This document shows positions 39,155 to 46,434 of a DNA stretch of 46,434 nucleotides, one piece after another. Under the pieces are notes generated by a model, which saw only the letters and a program-made list of their open reading frames with translations, searched no databases and was not told the origin of the DNA. The position numbers and the translations under genes are program-made. The DNA is taken from positions 1-46,434 of the forward strand of contig NZ_JABEMA010000002.1 in assembly GCF_013004605.1 (NCBI RefSeq). The letters are read 5' to 3'. Every line of letters begins with the position of its first letter. The first letter of the stretch is position 1. This DNA comes from Pseudokineococcus marinus (GTDB lineage Bacteria > Actinomycetota > Actinomycetes > Actinomycetales > Quadrisphaeraceae).

Positions 39155-39921
39155 CGGCGGACTCCCGTCCGGTCGGAGGAGGTGCCGGCGAGCCCGAGGT
39201 AGAAGTCCTCGAGCCGGCCGCCGGAGGCGGCGAGGGCGTCGGCCGTCGGCAGGGCGGCGGTGACGCGCCCGCGGTCGAGGACGACGACGTCGTCGGCGAC
39301 GCGGGCGACGTCGGCGAGCAGGTGCGAGGACAGGAGCACCGCCCCGCCGGCGTCGGCGAAGGCCCGCAGGCGTCCGAGCAGCCAGTGGGTGCCGGCGGGG
39401 TCGAGGCCGTTGGCGGGCTCGTCGAGGACGAGGACGCGCGGCTCGGCGAGCAGCGCGGCGGCGACGGCGACGCGCTGCGCCATGCCGAGGGAGTAGGAGC
39501 CGGCGCGGCGGTCGGCGTCGGCGCTCATGCCGACCTCGGCGAGGACCTCCTCGACCCGGGCGGCGGGGACGTGGGCCCGGGCGGCGGCGATCCGCAGGTG
39601 CTGACGGCCGGTGCGCGACGGGTGCAGGCCCCCGGCGTCGAGGACGGCGCCGACGCGGCGGGCGGGGGAGGGCAGGTCGCGGTAGCGGCGGCCGAGGACG
39701 AGCGCCTCGCCGGCGTCGGGGGCGACGAGCCCGAGGAGGGCGCGCAGCGACGTCGTCTTGCCGGCGCCGTTGGGGCCGAGGAGCCCGACGACGCGTCCGG
39801 CGCCGACCGTGAAGGAGACGTCGTCGACACGGACGCGGCCGTGGGTGGTGACGCGCAGGCCGCGGGCCTCGAGGGCCGCTCCGGGTGCGGGTCGGGCGGG
39901 GGGTGGCTGGGTGATCTCCAT
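39151..39921 (-). CDS. ABC transporter ATP-binding protein
   Basis: 256-residue ATPase. Walker A is GLLGPNGAGKTTSLRALLGL, the signature is YSLGMAQRVAVAAALL (LSGGQ-equivalent), Walker B is RVLVLDEPANGLDPAGTHWL and the H-loop is LLSSHLLADVARVADD. This layout is typical of ABC-2 export ATPases involved in antimicrobial resistance or lipid export. ATG 39921 follows a GC-rich gap with no obvious ribosome site. First gene of a likely five-gene minus-strand operon running through permease, hydrolase, kinase and regulator. Confidence 0.94.
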   Translation of the reverse strand: MEITQPPPARPAPGAALEARGLRVTTHGRVRVDDVSFTVGAGRVVGLLGPNGAGKTTSLRALLGLVAPDAGEALVLGRRYRDLPSPARRVGAVLDAGGLHPSRTGRQHLRIAAARAHVPAARVEEVLAEVGMSADADRRAGSYSLGMAQRVAVAAALLAEPRVLVLDEPANGLDPAGTHWLLGRLRAFADAGGAVLLSSHLLADVARVADDVVVLDRGRVTAALPTADALAASGGRLEDFYLGLAGTSSDRTGVRR

Positions 39922-40353
39922 GCCGACGAGCCTGCTCAGCGGCGGGCGCCGGCACCCCCGCCGCGAGGACGGTCCGCCCTGGTCGGAAGGACAGTCCGTC
40001 CGGGCGATCAGCGAGCAGGCCGCCAACGGAGAAGGTGTGCGGACGACGTCGCGACGCTCGTGGACGGCCGCATCGGCGCGGTGGCCGCCGCGTCCGCCGT
40101 CGTCGCAGTGCTGCTCCTCACCGCCTCCGCCGCGCTCTCGGTGCGGTGGTACGCGCGCCGCGCCCTCTGAGGGAGCGGCTCCGGCAGCGGGCAGGGGAGG
40201 TGGCAGCACGTGGACGCCGTAGAGCACGACGAGGCGCTGCCACCCGGCGACGTCACGGCGTCCCGCGACCTCCACGCTCTCCGCGCGGATCTGCCGGTGC
40301 CGTCCCACCACCGGCCTCCCGGTCGCGAGAGCGCTCGGGCCTACGTTGGACCG
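39922..40353. other. Divergent intergenic region
   Basis: 432 bases between the ABC ATPase (minus) and the AGE-family gene (plus). It holds an imperfect inverted repeat GGACGG (39967-39972) / CCGTCC (39996-40001), which could be a regulator site for the ABC operon. It also holds a possible tiny open frame from GTG 40060 to 40170 with one hydrophobic segment (VAAASAVVAVLLLTASAAL), which lacks a ribosome site. Finally it holds the TACGTT box used by the next gene. The upstream in-frame extension of the AGE gene (from 40210) looks non-coding. Confidence 0.45.
40342..40347 (+). promoter_or_regulatory. -10 box of the AGE-family gene
   Basis: TACGTT ends 6 nt before the GTG at 40354, indicating a leaderless transcript and supporting this start over the longer open frame. 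Confidence 0.45.
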
Positions 40354-41610
40354 GTGATCTCCCCGGGCAGCGCCGACCACCTCGCCGACCAGCGAGCGGA
40401 GCTCCTGCGCTTCGCGGCGGGCTCGCGGCACGACCTCGGCTTCGGCAATCTCGACGACCTCGGGGGCGTCGACCCCGCGTCCCCGGTCGAGCTGTACGTC
40501 ACCTGCCGGATGACGCACGTCTTCGCCCTCGGGGCCCTCGCCGACGAGCCCCCCGCGCCCGGCGGCCCCGGCCGCGCGGAGATGCTCGACCTCGTGGCGC
40601 ACGGGGTGCGCTCGCTGCTCGGCCCGCTGCGGGACGCCGAGCACGGCGGGTGGTTCGGCGTCGTCGATCCGGACGGGCCTGTCGACGACTCCAAGCAGGC
40701 GTACGCGCACTCCTTCGTCGTGCTCGCCGCGTCCTCCGCCCTCGCGGCCGGGGTGGAGGGGGCCGAGGGCCTGCTCGCCGAGGCGCTCGAGGTGCAGGAC
40801 CGCCGCTTCTGGGACGAGGCGGCCGGCCTCGTCGTCGAGCGGTGGGACCGAGCCTGGACGCGAGCCGACCCCTACCGCGGGGTCAACGCCGTGATGCACA
40901 CCGTGGAGGCGTACCTGGCCGCGGCGGACGTCACCGGTGACGAGCGCTGGGCTCTCCGCGCCGGGCGGATGGCGGCGCGCGTCGTCGGGTGGGCGAGCGC
41001 CAACGGCTGGCGCATCCCCGAGCACTTCGACGCCGACTGGTCGCCCCTCCTCGAGCACAACCGCGACCGCCCGGCCGACAAGTTCCGCCCGTACGGCGCG
41101 ACGGTCGGGCACGGGCTGGAGTGGGCGCGGCTGCTCGTGGCGGTGGACGCCACGCTCGGCGAGCGCGCCCCGGCCGGGCTCCTGGAGGCCGCCGTGGCGC
41201 TCCACGACCGCGCCGTCGCCGACGGCTGGGCTGTCGACGGCGCGGACGGCTTCGTCTACACGACGGACTGGTCGGGGCGGCCCGTCGTCCGCAACCGCCT
41301 GCACTGGGTGCTGGCCGAGGCCGTGGCCGCGGCGGCCGTGCTGGGGCGCGCGACCGGCGACGACCAATACGCCACCGAGGCGGCCGAGTGGTGGTCGTAC
41401 GCCGACCGCTGCCTCGTGGACCACGAACGGGGCTCGTGGCACCACGAGCTGGACCCGGACAACGTGCCGACGTCGCAGACGTGGTCGGGCAAGTCCGACG
41501 CCTACCACGCCTACCAGGCGGCGCTCGTGCCCGAGGTGCCGACGACGCCGTCGTTCGCGACCGCGCTGCGGCGAGGGCTGAGGGCGGGAGATCCTCAGCG
41601 GCAGGTGTAG
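40354..41610 (+). CDS. AGE-family sugar epimerase/isomerase
   Basis: 418-residue (alpha/alpha)6-barrel protein of the N-acylglucosamine 2-epimerase family, which includes mannose isomerase and YihS-like enzymes. Family landmarks are TCRMTHVFALGALA with the catalytic-site Arg and His, DDSKQAYAHSFVVLAASSAL, NAVMHTVEAYLAA with His-x-x-Glu, FRPYGATVGHGLEWARLLV and GSWHHELDPDNVPTSQTWSG. Length is right for the family. GTG 40354 follows a TACGTT box. It probably interconverts mannose or sulfoquinovose-type sugars with their ketose; the exact substrate is not readable here. Confidence 0.9.
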   Translation: MISPGSADHLADQRAELLRFAAGSRHDLGFGNLDDLGGVDPASPVELYVTCRMTHVFALGALADEPPAPGGPGRAEMLDLVAHGVRSLLGPLRDAEHGGWFGVVDPDGPVDDSKQAYAHSFVVLAASSALAAGVEGAEGLLAEALEVQDRRFWDEAAGLVVERWDRAWTRADPYRGVNAVMHTVEAYLAAADVTGDERWALRAGRMAARVVGWASANGWRIPEHFDADWSPLLEHNRDRPADKFRPYGATVGHGLEWARLLVAVDATLGERAPAGLLEAAVALHDRAVADGWAVDGADGFVYTTDWSGRPVVRNRLHWVLAEAVAAAAVLGRATGDDQYATEAAEWWSYADRCLVDHERGSWHHELDPDNVPTSQTWSGKSDAYHAYQAALVPEVPTTPSFATALRRGLRAGDPQRQV

Positions 41611-41709
41611 TCGAGAGCGGACTCCGAGGGACGGCACGCCGCTCCCGAGCCCTCGAGGTCGGCCCTCGTCGACGTCGTGCGGGGCCCTCGGGGAGCGCGG
41701 CCGGTCAGG

Positions 41710-42345
41710 TCAGTCGCAGGTGTCGCACTGCCCGCTGCGCGGCAGCTGCGTGAAGCAGCTGGGGCACACCGCGGGCAGCGGCTCGGGTGCCGGAGCCGGC
41801 TTGGCGGGCTTCGGCGCGGCCGCCGCGCGCCGTCGAGGCTGCGCCGACGCCCGCGCCGCGAGGAGGGGCTGCCCGCCGTCGGGCGGCAGGTCGCGGGCGA
41901 GGGCGCGGTAGCAGGCCAGGCGGGCCTCGGCGGCGTGCAGCTCGACGTCCCGCGGGCGGGTGCCGGTGCTCCGCTCCACCGCGTCGGCGTACCCGCTGAA
42001 GACGGCGCCGTCCTCGCCGCGGACGACGAGGGCCTCCAGCGGCGGGCGCTCGCCGGCGGGGTCCGCGCAGGTGTCGGCGACCCGGGCCAGGACGTCGCCG
42101 ACCCAGCTGTGCATCAGCGAGCGGGTCGCGACGCCCGAGCGGGCGAAGATCGAGCGGACCAGGTCGCCGTAGGTGACGGTCGCGCCGTAGGTGCGGGCGC
42201 GGGCGGTGAGGACCGCCAGCGCGGCGCTGGTCCAGGCGTCGAGGGCGTCGCCGAAGGGGACGGCGGACCCGTCTCCGGTCCGGTACGCGCTCGGCGGGGT
42301 GGTCGCAGCGGTGGTGGGTGCGGCGGGGGCGGGGCTGTCGACCAT
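41710..42345 (-). CDS. Hypothetical protein with C-terminal zinc ribbon
   Basis: 211 residues. A folded region of about 115 residues (YGATVTYGDLVRSIFARSGV, SLMHSWVGDVLARVADTC, LEALVVRGEDGAVFSGYADA) is followed by an Ala/Pro/Lys-rich linker and a terminal CPSC...CDTC knuckle, probably a zinc ribbon. I have no firm family name. The minus strand has TATCGT (42358-42353) about 7 nt before the ATG, so a leaderless mRNA is likely. Nucleic-acid binding is a guess from the ribbon. Confidence 0.75.
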   Translation of the reverse strand: MVDSPAPAAPTTAATTPPSAYRTGDGSAVPFGDALDAWTSAALAVLTARARTYGATVTYGDLVRSIFARSGVATRSLMHSWVGDVLARVADTCADPAGERPPLEALVVRGEDGAVFSGYADAVERSTGTRPRDVELHAAEARLACYRALARDLPPDGGQPLLAARASAQPRRRAAAAPKPAKPAPAPEPLPAVCPSCFTQLPRSGQCDTCD

Positions 42346-42394
42346 GGTGACGACGATAGGCGCGGCGCGGGAGGGGAGTCGGGCCGGCCGCGCC

Positions 42395-42904
42395 TCACGG
42401 CATCAGCGGCAGCCGCCCCACGACCTTGTCGACGCGGTTGCGCGGCCCGACGACGCTGACGGCCAGGTAGTCGAGCGCCTCGCCCTCCGCGGCGCCCACC
42501 GCCGCCAGGTACTCGTCGTACACCCGCGTCGACTGCGCCGACGCGGGCATGTCGCTCACGTGGACGCCCTCGGACCGCGCCGCCCTCGCGCGCACGGCGG
42601 CGAGGTGCTCGCGAGGGGCCACGAGCACGCTGCACCCCGCCCACGGCAGGCCGGGGTGGGCCGAGCCCGACGCGTCGACGGCGTCCGGCCCCAGCAGTCC
42701 CGTGACGGCCCGGGCGGTGGCGCTCGCGACGCACACCGCCGCGTTGACGGCTCGCCCGGGCTCGAGCCCCTCCGCCACGACCACCACCCACTTCAGCCGG
42801 GCGGAGCGCGTCGGCTCCCCGGTGCGGACCTCGTCGGGCGCGAAGCCGACGGTCGGGACGACGGACGCCTCGGACGCCGCGACGGCGTCGTTCGTGCTGC
42901 TCAT
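42395..42904 (-). CDS. DUF2000-domain protein
   Basis: 169 residues. The core (RLKWVVVVAEGLEPGRAVNA, AVCVASATARAVTGLLGPDA, WAGCSVLVAPREHLAAVRAR and VHVSDMPASAQSTRVYDEYL) matches the DUF2000 fold, which resembles peptidyl-tRNA hydrolase 2. Function in these proteins is not established. It is transcribed divergently from an AsnC-type regulator with a 70-bp shared control region, so regulation by that protein is likely. Start ATG 42904, with a TAGCGT box a few nt upstream. Confidence 0.85.
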   Translation of the reverse strand: MSSTNDAVAASEASVVPTVGFAPDEVRTGEPTRSARLKWVVVVAEGLEPGRAVNAAVCVASATARAVTGLLGPDAVDASGSAHPGLPWAGCSVLVAPREHLAAVRARAARSEGVHVSDMPASAQSTRVYDEYLAAVGAAEGEALDYLAVSVVGPRNRVDKVVGRLPLMP

Positions 42905-42911
42905 AGCCGAG

Positions 42912-42968
42912 ACGCTAGGCCGGTGCAGCCGTCTCGCGCGGCCGATCCGTACGTCGTCCGCCTAACCT
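42912..42968. promoter_or_regulatory. Divergent leaderless promoters of DUF2000 and asnC-type genes
   Basis: On the minus strand TAGCGT (42917-42912) lies 7 nt before the DUF2000 ATG; on the plus strand TAACCT (42963-42968) lies 6 nt before the regulator ATG at 42975. Both fit leaderless mRNAs. Confidence 0.5.
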
Positions 42969-42974
42969 GCCGCC

Positions 42975-43472
42975 ATGGTGGACATGGACGACGTCGATGC
43001 GGCGATCCTGCGGGTCCTGCAGTCGGACGCACGGCGGACGAACCGCGACGTGGCCGCGGCCGTGGGCGTCTCGCCGACGACGGCGCTCGAGCGGACCCGG
43101 TCGCTGCGCGAGCGCGGTGTCATCCGCGGCGCGAGCCTCGACGTCGACCTGGCGCGCATCGGGCGCCCGGTCCAGGCGCTCATCGCCGTCCGCGTCCGGC
43201 CGCCGTCGCGGGTGCGCATCGAGGGCTTCCGCACCTGGGTGGCCGCCCTGCCGGAGGTCGTGGCCGTCTTCGTCACCAGCGGCACCGAGGACTTCCTCGT
43301 CCACGTCGCGGTGCCCGACAACGACCACCTGTACGCCTTCGTCATCGACCGCCTGACCGAGCGGCCCGAGATCGTCGACGTGCGCACGTCCGTCGTCTAC
43401 GAGCACGTCCGCGTCGCCGAGGTGGCGCCGGTGCGCGAGACCGCCGCGCCCCGGCGGCGCGCCCGGCGCTGA
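42975..43472 (+). CDS. Lrp/AsnC-family transcriptional regulator
   Basis: 165 residues. N-terminal winged helix-turn-helix (LDVAILxVL-like VDAAILRVLQSDARRTNRDV, then AAAVGVSPTTALERTRSLRE, RGVIRGASLDVD) and C-terminal RAM domain (PVQALIAVRVRPPSRVRIEG, PEVVAVFVTSGTEDFLVHVA, ERPEIVDVRTSVVYEHVRV). Such proteins form octamers and sense amino acids. ATG start with a TAACCT box just before it. It faces the DUF2000 gene and probably controls it. An Arg-rich tail ends the protein; a palindromic hairpin overlaps the stop. Confidence 0.93.
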   Translation: MVDMDDVDAAILRVLQSDARRTNRDVAAAVGVSPTTALERTRSLRERGVIRGASLDVDLARIGRPVQALIAVRVRPPSRVRIEGFRTWVAALPEVVAVFVTSGTEDFLVHVAVPDNDHLYAFVIDRLTERPEIVDVRTSVVYEHVRVAEVAPVRETAAPRRRARR

Positions 43473-43478
43473 GCGCCG
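43464..43478. terminator. Hairpin between convergent regulator genes
   Basis: CGGCGCT (43464-43470) and AGCGCCG (43472-43478) form a perfect 7-bp palindrome around a single G at the AsnC stop codon, between two convergent genes. The one-base loop would open to a shorter stem; a plausible two-way terminator. Confidence 0.35.
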
Positions 43479-43506
43479 CGGGTGCGGGCGGTCGTCAGGG
43501 CCGCGC

Positions 43507-44367
43507 TCAGCCCGCGGGAGGGCCGTCGAGGTGCACGACCGGCGGTCCTTCCGCGGCGGCGACCACCTCGGCCAGCCGGGCCTCGTCCCGCGACCCGGGC
43601 GCGGCGGTGAGCACCAGCGCCCCGAGGTCGTCGCCCGGGATCGCGAGCAGGTCGCCGACGAGCGTCACGGGCTCGCCGTCGGAGCGCAGGAAGGTCGCGC
43701 TGCTGCCGTACGCCGTCACCGGTCGGGACTCGCGCCAGAGCCCGTCGAAGAGCGCGCTGCGGGAGCGGATGTCGTCGACGAGCGCGGCGAGCCCGGCGTC
43801 GCGCGGGTAGCGCAGCGCCGCGTCCTTGAGGCGCGCGGCGAGGATCGCCTCGTGGTCGGTCGCGTCGGCGGCCGACTGCCGGAAGGTGGCGAAGGGGCTG
43901 CAGAACTGCCGCCAGGCGATGTTCCACTCCCAGCGGTCCCCGGTGGGCTGCCAGTGCTCGAGCGCGAGGAAGGGGCTCGTGACGGCGAGGAGGTTCATCG
44001 CCGCGTCGGCCACGAACATCGGGGTGTCGGCGAAGCGCTCCAGCAGGCGGGTCGCGCCAGGACCGAGGTCGGCGGGCACCTGCCCGTCCGCGGCGGCGTA
44101 CCCCGCGAGGACGCACAGGCGCTCGTAGTCCGCGCGGCCCGCCCCCAGCGCGCGCGCGAGGGCGTCGACGACGGCGGCGGAGGGGTGGCTGCGGCCCTGC
44201 TCGAGCCGGCGCACGTAGTCGGCCGACATCCCGGCGAGCTCGCCGAGCTCCTCGCGGCGCAGGCCGCGGACCCGCCGGCCGCCGAGGCCGGGAGGCACCC
44301 CTGCGGCGGACGGGTCGGCGGCCTCACGCAGCTGGCGCACCGCGGTGCCAAAGTCGCGTCCCGTCAC
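43507..44367 (-). CDS. XRE-family regulator with MmyB-like ligand-binding domain
   Basis: 286 residues. The helix-turn-helix is RRVRGLRREELGELAGMSAD then YVRRLEQGRSHPSAAVVDAL; the family signature P.GLGGRRVRGLRREE is typical of MmyB-type actinobacterial regulators. The C-terminal PAS-like domain (FVADAAMNLLAVTSPFLALE, WNIAWRQFCSPFATFRQSAA, VTAYGSSATFLRSDGEPVTL) binds a fatty-acid-like ligand in the crystallised member. GTG 44367 is preferred; the open frame continues to 44448. It is divergent from the MDR oxidoreductase, which MmyB-type regulators often control. Confidence 0.9.
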   Translation of the reverse strand: MTGRDFGTAVRQLREAADPSAAGVPPGLGGRRVRGLRREELGELAGMSADYVRRLEQGRSHPSAAVVDALARALGAGRADYERLCVLAGYAAADGQVPADLGPGATRLLERFADTPMFVADAAMNLLAVTSPFLALEHWQPTGDRWEWNIAWRQFCSPFATFRQSAADATDHEAILAARLKDAALRYPRDAGLAALVDDIRSRSALFDGLWRESRPVTAYGSSATFLRSDGEPVTLVGDLLAIPGDDLGALVLTAAPGSRDEARLAEVVAAAEGPPVVHLDGPPAG

Positions 44368-44486
44368 GGCGGGAGTGTGCCCCCGCGCGCGGGCTCGGCG
44401 GGAGGGCCTCGTGCCCCCTGTCCCCGAGGTGGCGTCCCTCCCCGGCACGTCGTCGTCACATCACCGTCTCGGCCGGGCGCCCGGGA

Positions 44487-44588
44487 GCACGTCGTCGACG
44501 AAGTTCCCCCGGAGGAGTTGCGGGCGGCGACGTGTCGACGACGTGCGGAGCAGGCGGCTCCACGGGCGGCGATGTGTCGACGACGTGC
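44487..44588. repeat. Repeat array with GTCGACGACGTGC words
   Basis: GTGTCGACGACGTGC occurs at 44532-44546 and again 42 bp later at 44574-44588, inside a 25-bp direct repeat (44522-44546 and 44564-44588) with one mismatch. An inverted copy GCACGTCGTCGACGA is at 44487-44501, and weaker relatives occur near 44453 and 44630. It lies in the gap between the MmyB-type regulator and the oxidoreductase, so operator copies are plausible. Confidence 0.5.
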
Positions 44589-44717
44589 CCGAGGAGGGGC
44601 GTCGTCAGGGTGGGCCGACCTGGCCCAGGTACGTCGTCGCGGGGGGCGCCACGGTGGGCGCACGCCGACGCGGTCGGCACCCCACCAGGACAGAACGACG
44701 AGAGAGCAGGCGACGAG

Positions 44718-45662
44718 ATGAAGGCGATGCGCTTCCACGAGACGGGCGGCCCCGAGGTCCTGCGGGCCGAGGAGATCGAGACCCCCGAGCCCGGCCCGGG
44801 CCAGGTCCGCGTGCGGGTCGCGGCCTCGGCGTACAACGCCGCGGACGGCGGGATGCGCGGGGGCTTCCTCCCCATCCCCGTCGAGCTGCCGCACGTCCCC
44901 GGCTACGACGTCTCCGGCGCGGTCGACGCCGTCGGCCCGTCCGACGGCGGCGGCGACAGCGGCTGGCAGGTCGGCGACGCCGTCGTCGGCTTCCTGCCCA
45001 TGGAGCGCGACGGCGGCGCCGCCGAGTTCGTCCTCGCCCCCGTCGACGCCCTCGTCGCGGCGCCGACGACCGTCCCGCTGGCCGACGCGGCAGCGCTGCC
45101 CTCCGTGGCGCTGACGGCGTGGCAGGCGCTCTTCGACGACGGCGAGCTCACGGCCGGGCAGCGCGTGCTCGTCAACGGCGCGGGCGGCGTCGTCGGCACC
45201 TACGCCGTGGCGCTGGCGAAGCGCGCCGGCGTGCACGTCGTCGCGACCGTCAGCCCGCGGAGCCGGGACGCCGTGCTCGCCGCCGGGGCCGACGAGGTGG
45301 TCGACCGCACGACGACCGACCTGCTCGACGCGGTGACCGAGCCCGTCGACGTCCTGCTCAACCTCGCCCCGGTCGAGCCCGAGCGCTTCGCCGCGCTCGT
45401 GGCGCTCGTCCGCGACGGCGGGAAGGTCGTCAGCACGACCGCCTTCATGGCGACCCCGTCCGACGAGGCGCGCGGCGTCACGGCCGCCACCGTGTTCGTG
45501 CTGCCCGACCGCGACCGCCTGGCCGAGCTCGTGCGCCTGGTCGACGCCGGCGAGCTGCGCGTCCAGGTCGACCGGCGCATCCCCCTCGACGAGCTGCCCG
45601 CGCTCCACGCCGAGGGCGCCGCGGGGCGGGTCGCGGGCAAGGTCGTCGTGCTGGTCGGCTGA
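44718..45662 (+). CDS. Zinc-independent MDR oxidoreductase (quinone-reductase-like)
   Basis: 314-residue NADP-dependent oxidoreductase of the medium-chain dehydrogenase family. The N-terminal GroES-like domain (MKAMRFHETGGPEVLRAEEI, VPGYDVSGAVDAVG) precedes the Rossmann motif VLVNGAGGVVGTYAVALAK (about 155-172). The structural-zinc cysteines are absent, as in quinone reductases. ATG 44718 is preferred. It is divergent from the MmyB-type regulator and behind the repeat array, a layout in which the regulator usually represses the oxidoreductase. Natural substrate unknown. Confidence 0.92.
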   Translation: MKAMRFHETGGPEVLRAEEIETPEPGPGQVRVRVAASAYNAADGGMRGGFLPIPVELPHVPGYDVSGAVDAVGPSDGGGDSGWQVGDAVVGFLPMERDGGAAEFVLAPVDALVAAPTTVPLADAAALPSVALTAWQALFDDGELTAGQRVLVNGAGGVVGTYAVALAKRAGVHVVATVSPRSRDAVLAAGADEVVDRTTTDLLDAVTEPVDVLLNLAPVEPERFAALVALVRDGGKVVSTTAFMATPSDEARGVTAATVFVLPDRDRLAELVRLVDAGELRVQVDRRIPLDELPALHAEGAAGRVAGKVVVLVG

Positions 45663-45721
45663 CGGCGCCACCCGGTCGGGTCGCGTCCCGGCCGAGGACC
45701 GGCGGCGGCCCCTCCCGTCAC

Positions 45722-45727
45722 TACAGT
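45722..45727 (+). promoter_or_regulatory. -10 box upstream of the WXG100-like gene
   Basis: TACAGT lies 22 nt before the preferred GTG at 45750, with GAGGGG (45735-45740) between them as ribosome site. Confidence 0.4.
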
Positions 45728-45749
45728 CCCGCGCGAGGGGGTGGTGGCC

Positions 45750-46055
45750 GTGGGCGAGGACGTCCTGCACGCCGAGCACGACGTGCTGGCGCGCGTCGAC
45801 GACCAGTTCGACGACCTGGCCGCGGCCTTCCGCGGCACGCGCACCCCGCTCCGGGGGCACGTCGAGGCGATCCGCGACGGCGCCGGGGAGCTCGCCGGCG
45901 CGCTGGACGCGGGCGCCACGGCCTTCGGGCTCTCCTGGGACGCCGTCCTCGGCGTGCTCGAGCAGACGGCGGGCCTCGTCGCCGGCAACGTCGGGCGGCT
46001 GTCGGTCGACCTCGAGGCGGTCGACGTCGACGCCAGCACGAGCATCACGCTGTGA
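45750..46055 (+). CDS. Small WXG100-like protein, type VII secretion target type
   Basis: 101-residue protein of the size of ESX/WXG100 substrates. It is predicted all-helical: EHDVLARVDDQFDDLAAAFR, a turn, then GELAGALDAGATAFGLSWDA with Ser-Trp-Asp in the turn-like position, and EQTAGLVAGNVGRLSVDLEA. GTG 45750 is preferred because GAGGGG lies 9 nt upstream; GTGs at 45741 and 45744 are in frame but too close to that site. It is followed after 34 nt by another WXG-type N-terminus, the usual arrangement at the head of a type VII toxin or secretion locus. Confidence 0.7.
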   Translation: MGEDVLHAEHDVLARVDDQFDDLAAAFRGTRTPLRGHVEAIRDGAGELAGALDAGATAFGLSWDAVLGVLEQTAGLVAGNVGRLSVDLEAVDVDASTSITL

Positions 46056-46089
46056 CCCTCCGAGGCGCGCCCGTGCTGCGGGGCCGGGG

Positions 46090-46434
46090 GTGACGCTCTT
46101 CGAGCTCGACGCCGACCCCGACGCCTTCCTCACGGCGGCCGCGGGCCTGCGCGTGCTGTCCGAGCACCTCGAGGACCAGCGCGCGCGGGTGGCGGCCGCT
46201 CCGGCCTCCTACCGGGACAGCTGGACCGGCGCGGCCGCCACGGCGGTGACCTCCGAGATCGAGGCCCTCGCCGGGCACGTCGGCGCGGCGTCACCCTGCT
46301 TCGCGGCGGCGGGCGACGCCGTGCGCGGCTTCGGCGAGGCGCTCGCGCAGGCCCAGGACGTCGGGCTGCCCGCGCTGCGCCGTCGCTGGGAGGAGGCGGA
46401 CGCCGACCACGCCGCCGCCGTCGCGGCCGCGCTC
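46090..46434 (+). CDS. WXG-type N-terminus of a type VII secreted protein (3' end outside window)
   Basis: At least 115 residues, open to the right edge. It starts with GTG (GGGGG just before) and reads FELDADPDAFLTAAAGLRVL, a helix, then ASYRDSWTGAAATAVTSEIE, with the S-W-x-G turn of WXG100 domains at about residue 43, and a second helix that continues with Ala/Glu repeats (EEADADHAAAVAAAL). This looks like the N-terminal export domain of a longer protein, perhaps a polymorphic toxin. The C-terminal domain is outside the window. Confidence 0.72.
   Translation, partial: MTLFELDADPDAFLTAAAGLRVLSEHLEDQRARVAAAPASYRDSWTGAAATAVTSEIEALAGHVGAASPCFAAAGDAVRGFGEALAQAQDVGLPALRRRWEEADADHAAAVAAAL

Noticed and set aside
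40060-40170. Possible 36-residue single-span membrane peptide
   Set aside because: GTG start without ribosome site or visible promoter; hydrophobic Ala/Val runs are common in random frames here.
18-46434. CRISPR arrays, rRNA, tRNA and insertion sequences
   Set aside because: I looked for regularly spaced repeats, tRNA-like cloverleaf ends and transposase motifs and found none that stand up.

Overview
This is a very GC-rich window with many GTG starts, 4-nt start/stop overlaps and several leaderless-looking promoters (a TANNNT box about 7 nt before the start codon). Together these point to an actinobacterium, perhaps near the Kineosporiales or Micrococcales, although the exact lineage cannot be read from the sequence. 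It opens in the tail of a respiratory complex I operon (nuoL end, nuoM, nuoN).

Between nuoN and about 8.2 kb lies a stretch of clearly lower GC and different codon use. It holds a small membrane protein gene and, on the minus strand, a DUF1837 nuclease gene followed by an SF2 helicase gene. I read the pair as a Hachiman (HamA/HamB) anti-phage system. The helicase reading frame is broken once, between the helicase core and the GRAGR motif. A frameshifted metC-like gene and a Phd/VapC toxin-antitoxin pair follow.

From 10.3 to 17.4 kb a LacI regulator with three operator copies heads a catabolic operon: FAD oxidoreductase, hydantoinase/oxoprolinase-type protein, an unknown protein with a histidine-rich motif, and a membrane transporter. 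It ends in two tandem hairpins. From 17.6 to 21.6 kb is a dense cluster of toxin-antitoxin and nuclease genes: MbcA-like/RES, VapB/VapC, a GIY-YIG-like protein, a small XRE regulator and a NERD nuclease-like protein. From 21.8 to 28.0 kb is a nucleoside/ribose operon: hydrolase, ABC binding protein, two permeases, ribokinase and LacI regulator, preceded by a twin operator. Immediately after it come a second MbcA-like gene broken at a G9 tract and the C-terminal remnant of a second NERD gene, which looks like a decayed echo of the 17.6-21.6 kb cluster.

The right part holds a PH-like membrane protein, a lipoprotein, and a minus-strand locus with an XRE-cupin regulator, a single reading frame joining an NCS2 purine/pyrimidine permease to an isochorismatase-type hydrolase, and an MFS exporter. 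Next is a minus-strand five-gene set (ABC ATPase, permease, beta-lactamase-like lipoprotein, histidine kinase, response regulator). Then come an AGE-family sugar epimerase, a zinc-ribbon protein, a divergent DUF2000/AsnC pair, an XRE regulator, an MDR oxidoreductase behind a repeat array, and the start of a type VII (WXG100-like) locus cut by the window edge.
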